Of a stretch of DNA of 64,000 bases, positions 46,884-54,451 are shown piece after piece (the stretch's first letter is position 1; each line of letters begins with the position of its first letter). The notes below the pieces were generated by a model, which saw nothing but the letters and a program-made list of their open reading frames with translations, did not search any database and had not been told where the DNA came from. The stretch comes from Actinomadura_C alba (lineage in GTDB: Bacteria > Actinomycetota > Actinomycetes > Streptosporangiales > Streptosporangiaceae). A program made the position numbers and the translations under genes. Where the stretch lies: NCBI RefSeq assembly GCF_039530285.1, contig NZ_BAAAOK010000004.1, positions 1-64,000 of the forward strand, in the 5' to 3' direction.

Positions 46884-47672
46884 ATGCCGACGACGAACAG
46901 GGCGGACTTCGGGAAGTACCTGCGTCATCAGCGCGCCATGATGGCGCCTCCCAAGCAGCCGGCCGACTGGCCGGCGCCACGGCGACGGGTCCCGGGGCTG
47001 CGACGGCAGGAGCTGGCCGAGGCCGCCGGGATCTCCGTCGAGTACTACACCCGCCTCGAGCAGGGGCGGGCGCCGCGACCGTCGAGGGAGGTCCTCACCG
47101 CACTGGCACGCGCCCTCGGCCTCACGGCCGCCGAGCGGGATCACCTCTTCCGACTCGCCGGCGAGTTGCCCCCCGAGCCGCTCGCCCCTGACAGCGAGAT
47201 CCGGCCAGGGCTCCTCCGACTGCTGCGCGGCCTCGACGACACCCTCCCCGTCACCGTCCACAACGGGCGCCTGGACGTGATGGCGCGCAACGCCGCCGCC
47301 GCCGAACTCCTCGGGCCGCTCTCCAGCGCGGGTCGGTACCAGCGCAACATCGTCCACCAGGGCTTCACGGCCACGGCCCGCCGCATCCTCGGAGACGACG
47401 GAGCCCACCAGTACACCCGGTGGGCCACGGCGGAACTCCGCTCGGCGATGGGCCGATACCCGAACGATCAGTACCTCCGGTCCCTGTTCACGGAGCTCTC
47501 AGCCACCAGTGCCACCTTCCGGAGCCACTGGGCGCAAGGCGAGGTCACGGCAGGGCGGTCCGCCGTGAAACACCTGCGCCACCCGAGCCGAGGACTGCTG
47601 ACCTTCCAGAGCGAGATGCTCCACGACGCCGAACGGGACCACTGGATCGTGATCTACGCACCCGCTGAATGA
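46884..47672 (+). CDS. XRE-family regulator with MmyB-like ligand domain (SDR-linked)
   Basis: Protein of 262 aa from the ATG at 46884 (MPTTNRADFGKYLRHQRAMM); the in-frame ATG at 46875 is an alternative. The helix-turn-helix is RRRVPGLRRQELAEAAGISV then EYYTRLEQGRAPRPSREVLT. The MmyB domain follows with ARNAAAAELLGPLSSAGRYQ, ELSATSATFRSHWAQGEVTA and LTFQSEMLHDAERDHWIVIY. It probably represses the divergent SDR through the ACTGG-N5-CCAGT site and responds to a small molecule. Confidence 0.9.
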   Translation: MPTTNRADFGKYLRHQRAMMAPPKQPADWPAPRRRVPGLRRQELAEAAGISVEYYTRLEQGRAPRPSREVLTALARALGLTAAERDHLFRLAGELPPEPLAPDSEIRPGLLRLLRGLDDTLPVTVHNGRLDVMARNAAAAELLGPLSSAGRYQRNIVHQGFTATARRILGDDGAHQYTRWATAELRSAMGRYPNDQYLRSLFTELSATSATFRSHWAQGEVTAGRSAVKHLRHPSRGLLTFQSEMLHDAERDHWIVIYAPAE

Positions 47673-47880
47673 CCCGGGATACGATTGGCGTCTCGGCCGG
47701 GTTGGAACTCGAATTCGGCATCAACGAGTACCTCGCCCCGCTGCTCCCGGTGTCGATTCCGGCACCGACAGCGGGTCCCCGTCTCGGTCCTCGACCTCGA
47801 AGGTCCCCGATCGCGGACTCGGTCCGCGAGACCGCCGGCGCCTCACTTCCCGAGATCGCCCGCACCGGTGAGAAGTGGTC

Positions 47881-48708
47881 GGACTACTCTCGGCTCACTT
47901 CGCTGACGGTCGTGGGAAAAACGCACGACGGGCAGTACGCCTCCACCGACCAGAGCGAGCGCATCAAGCTTGGCGACACATCCTTCCACAACGGCCCGCT
48001 CGTCCTCTCCGCGAAGACCACCACCGGCACGGACATGGGATTCAATCGGGAACCCGGGGGGGCACCCTGAACTCCATGACGAACGCCGGCGCTTCGTACT
48101 ACTGCCTGACCGACGCACTCGGCAGCGTCGTCGCCCTCACTGACGGCACCGGCACGAAGGTCAACACCTACAGCTACAGCCCACGAGGCGTCACGCGCGC
48201 CTTCACAACCGAGACGGTGTCCCAGCCCCACCGCTTCGCCGGCGGCTATCAGGACCCCACCGGTCTCTACCACTTCGAGGCCCGCTACTACGACCCCAAC
48301 ATTGCTCGCTTCACCCAGCCCGACCTCTCCGGCCAGGAGAAGAACCCCTACCTCTACGCCGAGGGCGACCCCGTCAACCGCATCGACCCCACCGGACTGC
48401 TGTCGCTCGGCGAAGGACTCGGTCTGGCGGGGACGGTGGTCGGACTCGCGGCACTGGCCCCCGTATCGGCCCCGGTGGCGATCGGAGCAAGTGCCCTGGG
48501 TACCGGCCTGAGTGTTGCCGGGTCAATCGCGTCGGGAAATTCTGCGGGTGAAACCGCTGCAGTAGGAATACTGGGAATAGGAACAGGAAGTGTCGGCGCT
48601 GCGACGAAGCTGGCGAATGTAGGAGGAAAGACTGGCCTGGGGGTCGATCTTGGCTACACGGCACTCGGATATTTCGGCGGCGCGGGGATAACAGGCGGAT
48701 GGCTCTGA
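47881..48708 (+). pseudogene. RHS-repeat core fragment with hydrophobic C-terminal tip, frameshifted
   Basis: ASTDQSERIKLGDTSFHNGP and GFNREPGG are RHS/YD-repeat sequence in one frame. After a run of seven G at 48056-48062 the frame changes and continues TLNSMTNAGASYYCLTDALG, RFAGGYQDPTGLYHFEARYY, DPNIARFTQPDLSGQEKNPY and LYAEGDPVNRIDPTGL, the RHS-associated core that ends the cage. A ~97-residue variable tip of alternating hydrophobic/glycine stretches (GLAGTVVGLAALAPVSAPVA, GAATKLANVGGKTGLGVDLG) follows. The several-hundred-residue N-terminal cage is missing. Base composition of the tip is visibly less GC-rich than its surroundings, indicating transfer. Confidence 0.82.
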
Positions 48709-48721
48709 AAGGCAGAGATAA

Positions 48722-48847
48722 GTGACCCTGGCAGCAATAGGGATCGGATTCGAGGACAATCCAGCGGCCACCATCATTCTGGGGGTGGTGGTACTCATCG
48801 TGGCATTTGCGGTGCTCTTCTGGCGCTACAAGCGTGAGAGAAAGTAA
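48722..48847 (+). CDS. 41-residue single-pass membrane peptide after the Rhs tip (candidate immunity protein)
   Basis: A GTG at 48722 opens a 41-codon frame (VTLAAIGIGFEDNPAATIIL, then GVVVLIVAFAVLFWRYKRERK) ending TAA at 48845-48847. AAAGGCAGAG lies just upstream and the start is 13 bp after the Rhs stop. It has one strong membrane helix and a basic cytoplasmic end. Immunity genes normally follow Rhs tips directly, and a small membrane protein would suit a membrane-acting toxin; this role is inference. Confidence 0.5.
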   Translation: MTLAAIGIGFEDNPAATIILGVVVLIVAFAVLFWRYKRERK

Positions 48848-48977
48848 CGCCACGATCAGCTGAGCATCAAAGGGTCCCCGCTCGAAGGCCCTCTGAACAG
48901 GCAGTTCATCGTCCGATCGGCGGTTCTCGGCTTCCGTCTAGAGCAGACTCCATCAGGGTGTTTCGGCCTATTCCTGA

Positions 48978-49016
48978 CCGCTGTTGGTCACGCGTTGGCC
49001 ACGTGACCAACAGCGG
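48978..49016. repeat. Perfect 15-bp inverted repeat near the right island boundary
   Basis: CCGCTGTTGGTCACG (48978-48992), 9-bp spacer, CGTGACCAACAGCGG (49002-49016). It lies 88 bp inside the right 19-bp repeat. There is no U-tract after it. It could be a recombination-accessory site or a terminator for the Rhs region. Confidence 0.6.
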
Positions 49017-49103
49017 GGCGGCCGTGGGGCTGTCGTGCCAGGCGCGAGCTTCTCGCTGGTGAGGTCATGGGAGTATGCCGCCGCGCGTAGCATGAGCGTG
49101 TGA

Positions 49104-49122
49104 TGGAGTTCCGCTTCAACGT
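49104..49122 (+). repeat. Right 19-bp direct repeat (putative attR), ychF 3'-end copy
   Basis: TGGAGTTCCGCTTCAACGT, identical to 41847-41865. In the ychF frame it reads MEFRFNV followed by TGA, so it is the displaced original end of ychF. The sequence 49123-49451 beyond it holds no gene I can support. Confidence 0.7.
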
Positions 49123-49451
49123 CTGAGGAACGGGTCGTCCTGCGCTCGGCTCGAAGGCTTCGCTGTGCGCCGGATTGTGATGTTCGCCTTACCGGCCGCG
49201 CGGCGACCGTGCGGTCGGCACGTCACGCGTTGGATCGGTGCCGCTTCGGTCGGTGAAGCGAAGGCCCGATTCCACCGATTCAGCAGATGACAATGCTGCT
49301 GTATCGCGATGTTCGTAACTTATAGTGCTGATTGTCCTGTTCGATGGGTGGATAGTGAATCGTCACTGTTCGGCAATCTTCTCGGTTCTGACATGAGGTG
49401 CCGTGAGCCGTCCACAGACGCGCGCCGGGACTGGGCATCGTCGCAAGTCGC

Positions 49452-49479
49452 TGGAACAATTGACCTCCGTGGTTAGGCT
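49452..49479 (+). promoter_or_regulatory. Candidate promoter of the transfer-type operon
   Basis: TGGAAC (49452-49457), 16-nt spacer, TAGGCT (49474-49479), about 75 bp before the first gene of the operon. No other promoter is evident in the 430-bp gap, although 49300-49380 is distinctly AT-rich. Confidence 0.4.
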
Positions 49480-49553
49480 GGGTGGATCCGAAGCCACACT
49501 CGACAAAGTAGAGAAGTCGCGCCGACCGGGGGCAAGGCGCGAGCGGAGGCGCG

Positions 49554-50660
49554 ATGGCTCGCAGGTCGGCCGTGCGACGCGGCCCCCAGACGGCTGCCTA
49601 TGATCGGGGAGAGCCGATGGCGCCAGGGGGGTCGTCCGTCATGAACCACGTGTACGGCGGTGCTTCCCGAAGTGGTCTCTCGCCCGGCGGCGGCGTGCCC
49701 GAGCCGGGCGGGGACTACGAGGACGCGGACTCCTGGGGCCCGGCCGACGACCGGTCGCGCGGGAGGTCCGGGCGCCGGGCGGGCCGCGCCGGCCGCTGGC
49801 GCGGAGCCGGAGGCCGGTGGTGGGTCTGGGCCGGCCGCGTCATCCTCTGGGCCTTCATCCTGGTGGTGCTGGTGAACGGCATCCGGGCCTCGTTCGAGCG
49901 CTACACGGCGAACGAATCCGCCGACCCGGCGGTCACCGCGACCGACGGGCGGGCGCGGTTCCCGGCGAGCGCCGCCTCGGCCTTCGCCCTGCAGTTCACC
50001 GGCGTCTACCTCAACTACGACCAGAAGACGGCGAGCGACCGTGAGCGGCAACTCCGGTTCTTCGTTCCGGACGGAGCCGACGGGCAGTTCGGCTGGAACG
50101 GTACGGGCGCGCTACGGCTGCAGTCGGTTCAGGTCGCGTCCGTCGACGCGCGGGACGCCAACAACGCCATCGTCACGTTGCTCGCCAAGACACCGGAGAG
50201 ATGGTTCCAGCTGGCCGTGCCCATCTACGCCAAAGACGGCGCCATGGTGGTCTCGGGGCGCCCCGCCCTGCTGCCTCCTCCGCCCAGGGCGACGCTGCCC
50301 GAGACGGCCGGCCGCGAGCGCGACACCGCCCTCGAGGCCGAGTTGCAGCAGCCGCTCGAAGGCTTCTTCAAGTCCTACGGCAGCGGTGACACCGTCGCGC
50401 TGTCCCGGTACGCGGACCGGAACTCCATCACCGGGCTGGGCGGCTCCGTGGCGTTCGTCCGGCTCAAAGAGGTCATCGCCCCGACCGGCGGCGCGGACCA
50501 GCGCGACATCACCGTCACGGTCGGCTGGCAGATCCCGACCTCCGACCCCAAGATGGTGCCCGGCGAACTCGAACAGACCTACGAGCTCACCGTGGTGAGG
50601 AAGGATGGGGCCTGGTACGTGCGAGACATCGACGGCTCGACCCGACCCACCGGATCATGA
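49554..50660 (+). CDS. TcpC/VirB8-like conjugal transfer membrane protein
   Basis: Frame of 368 aa from the ATG at 49554; ATGs at 49617 and 49641 are plausible shorter starts. A ~75-residue Gly/Arg-rich cytoplasmic head precedes one membrane helix (VWAGRVILWAFILVVLVNGI). The extracytoplasmic part holds two NTF2-like domains (ASAFALQFTGVYLNYDQKTA, then LEGFFKSYGSGDTVALSRYA), the architecture of TcpC-family proteins. TcpC is the VirB8-like scaffold of Gram-positive conjugation machines. It is first in the operon. Confidence 0.75.
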   Translation: MARRSAVRRGPQTAAYDRGEPMAPGGSSVMNHVYGGASRSGLSPGGGVPEPGGDYEDADSWGPADDRSRGRSGRRAGRAGRWRGAGGRWWVWAGRVILWAFILVVLVNGIRASFERYTANESADPAVTATDGRARFPASAASAFALQFTGVYLNYDQKTASDRERQLRFFVPDGADGQFGWNGTGALRLQSVQVASVDARDANNAIVTLLAKTPERWFQLAVPIYAKDGAMVVSGRPALLPPPPRATLPETAGRERDTALEAELQQPLEGFFKSYGSGDTVALSRYADRNSITGLGGSVAFVRLKEVIAPTGGADQRDITVTVGWQIPTSDPKMVPGELEQTYELTVVRKDGAWYVRDIDGSTRPTGS

Positions 50661-50673
50661 GAGGGGCCGCGCC

Positions 50674-50766
50674 GTGAGAACAAGCGTCATCCGTGTCGTC
50701 CCTACGGGAGGACGAGCACCCGTCAGCCTTCCCAGCATTCACTCGCCGATCCAGGAAGGCGGTTAG
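50674..50766 (+). CDS. Possible 30-residue ORF between tcpC-like and membrane protein genes
   Basis: The GTG at 50674 follows GAGGGG and opens VRTSVIRVVPTGGRAPVSLP ending TAG at 50766, five bases before the next start. It might be translated or simply couple the two genes. There is no protein-family support. Confidence 0.25.
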   Translation: MRTSVIRVVPTGGRAPVSLPSIHSPIQEGG

Positions 50767-50770
50767 GCCG

Positions 50771-51052
50771 ATGTTCCAACAACTCATCGCATCGGCGTCG
50801 GACCAGTTGCTGGCGGCACCGGACGATCTCAAGACCGATGCGCTGGCCGACTGGTTGCGGCAGATATTCGGGCCGCTTTTCCTGGTCATCGTCTCGATCG
50901 TGGCGATCTTCTTTCTCTTCACCAGAGAGATCACCCGCTTCGTGCAATTCATCGTTCTGGCGATCGGTATCGGTGTCATCTTCTATGTCCCCAACATCAT
51001 CGAGACGACGGCCAGGGCCATCGCCAAGGCGCTGGGAGTCGATTTGAGCTGA
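50771..51052 (+). CDS. Small two-helix membrane protein of the transfer-type operon
   Basis: Protein of 93 aa from the ATG at 50771 (MFQQLIASASDQLLAAPDDL) with AGGAAGG upstream. It has an amphipathic N-terminal helix and then two membrane segments (IFGPLFLVIVSIVAIFFLFT, FVQFIVLAIGIGVIFYVPNI). Size and place, between TcpC-like and TcpE-like genes, fit the VirB2/TcpD-type small membrane components of Gram-positive secretion systems. This is inference from layout. Confidence 0.7.
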   Translation: MFQQLIASASDQLLAAPDDLKTDALADWLRQIFGPLFLVIVSIVAIFFLFTREITRFVQFIVLAIGIGVIFYVPNIIETTARAIAKALGVDLS

Positions 51053-51101
51053 CCTTCTTCGCGGCCGGGCATTGTGCTGCCACTGTTAGGGGAGTAACGG
51101 C

Positions 51102-54100
51102 GTGGATCTGCCCACGTACACGAACATCTGGCGCATCGAGAAGCGGCTCTACAAGCTTTACGATCTGCGGCTTCCGATGCCGCTTCCGCTTGTGCAGATC
51201 GGTGTGTTCGTCGGTGTGTTCGTACCGTGGATCCTGTTGCTGAGATTCATCGGCATTCCGTTCCAATCGCCCTGGCACGTGCTCTATCTCGTACCACCCG
51301 GTGTACTCACCTGGCTGGCGACGCGCCCGGTCATCGAGGGCAAGCGGCTCACCGAACTGCTGCTCTCGCAGACGCGGTATCTCACCGAGCCGCGCACCTG
51401 GTGCCGGCTGACCCCGATCCGCGAGCCGCGCGAGGTCGTGGTGGTGGCCCGGGTCTGGCGGCAGGCCGGCCCCGCACGGCCGGTGACCGCCGCCGAGAAG
51501 GCGGCGGTCAAGGCCGGTCGAAAGACCCGCGAGGCCCGAAGGAAGAAAGGCCGTGGCCGCCGTGCCGGATCGGCCCCGGCGCACGTTCCCGCACCGGCCC
51601 GCGCCGCCGCCCGCACCACGGGCACGGCCCTCGCCGCCTTCGCCCCCGACCGTCCGGCACTGGCGGCCGCACCCCGGGCACTGGAGCAGTACGCGGCGAG
51701 GGCGACGCCGGGCGAGCAGGCCGGAACGGCACCGCCGGCGGCCGGCGGCGGACGCACCCGCGCCACGGCCCTGGGCGCCGACGCTCCCCGACCGGCGGCG
51801 CCGGCCACGAGTGAAACGCGCGCTTCGTTCGCCCCGGCATCGCGCCGGTCCGAGGGCCGCCGGGCGGCGAGCGCGTGGCGGCCCACCACCCGGCGGAACA
51901 TCTCGCATGAGCCGGAGCCCGCGCTCGACCCGCTGCCGGCGGCCGAAGCCGGCACGGTTCGCGAGCCCGCCCCGGCCGAGCCCCCGCCCGCGACGCCCAG
52001 GCTGGAGGTACCTCCCCCGCCAGGCGGCCCGGCCACGGGCCGGATCGAGCGGACCGGACCGGCAGAGCCCGCCGCTCACGCGCCCGGCGCGGCGGCCGCG
52101 GCGGCCGGTGGCACGGTGAGCGCCGAGCCCGGCGGTGACCAGGCGAGCGCGCGCCCACCCGTGGGCTCGGGCAAACGGGCGCTCGCGTCCGGTGTGCGCA
52201 GGCCCGGTGCGGCGGCGGAGTTCTGGAGGGCGATCGCCCCACCTGAGGGAGCAGGCCCTGCCGAGGGTGCGCCCGCATCCGCCGAGCAGGCTCCTTCCGG
52301 GGACGAACGGGCATCGGCGGAGCAGGCGCGGGCGAAGGACGGCGGCGGCGCGGAGCCGGAGGCCGGCGAGCGCGAGGCGGCCGAGCCCTCGGCGCCCGTT
52401 GCGCCCACCGCGTCCACGACGCCCGCCACGACGGCCACTGCACCCACCGGCGGCGACGCCGTCACCGAGGATCCGGCCACCGGAGGTCAGCGCGGCACCG
52501 AGGCCACCGGGACTGCGGAGCCCACCGGGCGCACCGAGTCCACCGAGCCGCCGGCACCCGCCGTGACGACGAGGCCGGACATCCCGAAGATCCCGGCGGC
52601 GACGACCCGTCCCGACATCCCGGCGGTACCCGGCGCGTTCGGCGCCACCGGTGCGCCCACCGGCCGGGAGACACCGGCCGAAGAGGCCGAGCCGGCCCCG
52701 GCAGGGGAGCGGCCGGTGAAACCGGCTGAGCAGCAGCCGGCCTCGGCGTCCCCGACGACGGCCGTACCCGCCGAAGACCGCCCCCGAGCGGCCGACGCGC
52801 CGGTGGGGGAGCAGGTCGAGAAGGATCGAGGTCCCGTCGCGGCCGAAGGCCGGGACGCGCCGGCCGCGGGGGAACCGGCCGGTCGCGGTAGGGAGGCTGG
52901 GAAAGAGCCACCGAAACCATGGTCGAGCGGCCTGTCCCGGCCACTGCGCGGTCCGGACGGCGACGCCCGGGTCTGGCCGCCGCCACGGCTGCCGCAGGGT
53001 GGTCCGCCGGCACAGCCGCGCAGGGGCACCCCGCCGCGTCGTCCCGCTGAGCCGGGACCGGGCAGGGGCGGCGCGCCGGCCCGCGCCTCCGGTGCCCCCG
53101 GAGCGCCCCCGGCGGCACAGCAGCCGCCCGCCGGCCCGCCGGCCAAGATGCCCGGATACCCCGCCGCGGCGGTGCCGCCCGCCGGCCCGGGCGCCGAGCC
53201 GCCCACCGAGACGCCGGCCCCTCGCCAGGCGCCGCACGTCCCGCCGGCCAGGCCGGGCCAGGCGCCCCATCAGCCTTGGCCACCGGCCGCGCAACCGCCA
53301 CCGCCGGCCGCGCCCGACGCACCCGGTCGCACCTCGTGGCGGCCGACGATGCCCGAGCCGTCCCCTGTGGCGCAGCCGCAGGCGTACGCGCCGCCACGCG
53401 ACGTGCGGTCGGGCCCGGCATCACCGGTCCGCCCGCGCCCGCTGCCACCGCCACCCTCACCACCGGCACCGCCCCAGGCAATCACACCGCCGGATCCCGA
53501 GCACGAGAACACGACAGGGGGCCTGCGCCGGCTGATCAAGGCCGTCGGCGGCGGTCACAGCCACGTGGACGATGAGTACGAGGAGAGGCTGCAGCGGCCC
53601 TTTCACGGCACCCGTCGCATCGTGGTGCTCGGCTGCACGGGCGGGGCGGGCCAGACCGTCACGACGCTCATGCTCGGACACACCTTCGCGCAGTACTGCG
53701 GTGAGCCGGTCGTCGCCATCGACGTCAACCCGGGGCCGGGAGCGCTCGCCCGGCGTACGCGCAGCGAGACCAACGAGACCCTCACCGGGCTCATCACCCG
53801 CTCCGACCAGGTGAACACGCTCACCGCGATGCGGCGCTACACCTCGCAGGCCAAGTCCGGTCTCGACGTCATCACGGCCGGCAAGAATCCGCTGCAGGCC
53901 CTCGACGATCGTGACTACGCGCTCGCCATCCGCACCGTCGACCGGTTCTACTCCATCACCATGCTCGACGCGGCCGCGGCGGTGGTCGCCAGGGTCCTGC
54001 CGCACGCCGATCAGATCGTTCTCGTCGCACCGGCCAGCGCCGACGCGCCGCGAGCGGTGGCGATGACGTTCGAGTGGCTCGACGGGCATGGTTACGACCA

Positions 54101-54371
54101 GTCGAGGTCCCATGCCGTTACAGTGATCAACGGTGTCAGCCGCCGCAGCATGGACGATGTCGAGCAGGCCGAGGCCGTCGCGCGTGGGCGCTGCCGTGCA
54201 CTCGTACGAATCCCCTGGGACGACCACCTGAGCCTCGACCGGTCACCCCGCAACGAGTTGAAGTCGCTGCGCGCCCCGACGCGGCGCGCGTACCTCGCGC
54301 TCGCGGGCGTCGTCGCCGGCGGCTTCGCCGCACTGCCGGAGCGATACCAGCAACAGGAGGCCAGCCGATGA
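51102..54371 (+). CDS. TcpE-family protein fused to a ParA/MinD-like domain with a degenerate P-loop
   Basis: Protein of 1089 aa from the GTG at 51102. Residues 1-110 are TcpE-like (MDLPTYTNIWRIEKRLYKLY, two membrane helices, EGKRLTELLLSQTRYLTEPR). Residues ~130-800 are a disordered Pro/Ala/Glu-rich linker. Residues ~835-1085 are a MinD/ParA-like fold: VVLGCTGGAGQTVTTLMLGH, VVAIDVNPGPGALARRTRSE, SITMLDAAAAVVARVL and IVLVAPASADAPRAVAMTFE. In the P-loop both signature lysines (KGGxGKT) are replaced (TGGAGQT), so classical ATP hydrolysis is doubtful. It may organise the machine at the membrane. Confidence 0.78.
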   Translation: MDLPTYTNIWRIEKRLYKLYDLRLPMPLPLVQIGVFVGVFVPWILLLRFIGIPFQSPWHVLYLVPPGVLTWLATRPVIEGKRLTELLLSQTRYLTEPRTWCRLTPIREPREVVVVARVWRQAGPARPVTAAEKAAVKAGRKTREARRKKGRGRRAGSAPAHVPAPARAAARTTGTALAAFAPDRPALAAAPRALEQYAARATPGEQAGTAPPAAGGGRTRATALGADAPRPAAPATSETRASFAPASRRSEGRRAASAWRPTTRRNISHEPEPALDPLPAAEAGTVREPAPAEPPPATPRLEVPPPPGGPATGRIERTGPAEPAAHAPGAAAAAAGGTVSAEPGGDQASARPPVGSGKRALASGVRRPGAAAEFWRAIAPPEGAGPAEGAPASAEQAPSGDERASAEQARAKDGGGAEPEAGEREAAEPSAPVAPTASTTPATTATAPTGGDAVTEDPATGGQRGTEATGTAEPTGRTESTEPPAPAVTTRPDIPKIPAATTRPDIPAVPGAFGATGAPTGRETPAEEAEPAPAGERPVKPAEQQPASASPTTAVPAEDRPRAADAPVGEQVEKDRGPVAAEGRDAPAAGEPAGRGREAGKEPPKPWSSGLSRPLRGPDGDARVWPPPRLPQGGPPAQPRRGTPPRRPAEPGPGRGGAPARASGAPGAPPAAQQPPAGPPAKMPGYPAAAVPPAGPGAEPPTETPAPRQAPHVPPARPGQAPHQPWPPAAQPPPPAAPDAPGRTSWRPTMPEPSPVAQPQAYAPPRDVRSGPASPVRPRPLPPPPSPPAPPQAITPPDPEHENTTGGLRRLIKAVGGGHSHVDDEYEERLQRPFHGTRRIVVLGCTGGAGQTVTTLMLGHTFAQYCGEPVVAIDVNPGPGALARRTRSETNETLTGLITRSDQVNTLTAMRRYTSQAKSGLDVITAGKNPLQALDDRDYALAIRTVDRFYSITMLDAAAAVVARVLPHADQIVLVAPASADAPRAVAMTFEWLDGHGYDQSRSHAVTVINGVSRRSMDDVEQAEAVARGRCRALVRIPWDDHLSLDRSPRNELKSLRAPTRRAYLALAGVVAGGFAALPERYQQQEASR

Positions 54372-54451
54372 TGCCGCGAGCCGCCGAGCGCGTGCAGTGG
54401 CCCCCTGCACGCGTGAACCCCCCTGAGCCGGCGAGCGGAGCGAGGCGATGA
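54368..54451 (+). CDS. 27-residue ORF coupled at both ends
   Basis: The ATG at 54368 overlaps the previous stop (ATGA), and its own TGA at 54449-54451 overlaps the next gene's ATG at 54448 (ATGA). The frame (MMPRAAERVQWPPARVNPPE, 27 aa) is thus perfectly stitched between two genes. It may be a real peptide or a translational-coupling device. Confidence 0.35.
   Translation: MMPRAAERVQWPPARVNPPEPASGARR

Noticed and set aside
48501..48853. Minus-strand frames opposite the Rhs tip
   Set aside because: No ribosome site or motif; the plus strand carries the recognisable RHS sequence and membrane ORF.
50997..53294. 765-codon Gly/Arg-rich minus-strand frame
   Set aside because: Antisense of the Pro/Ala linker of the TcpE-ParA protein; low complexity explains its length.
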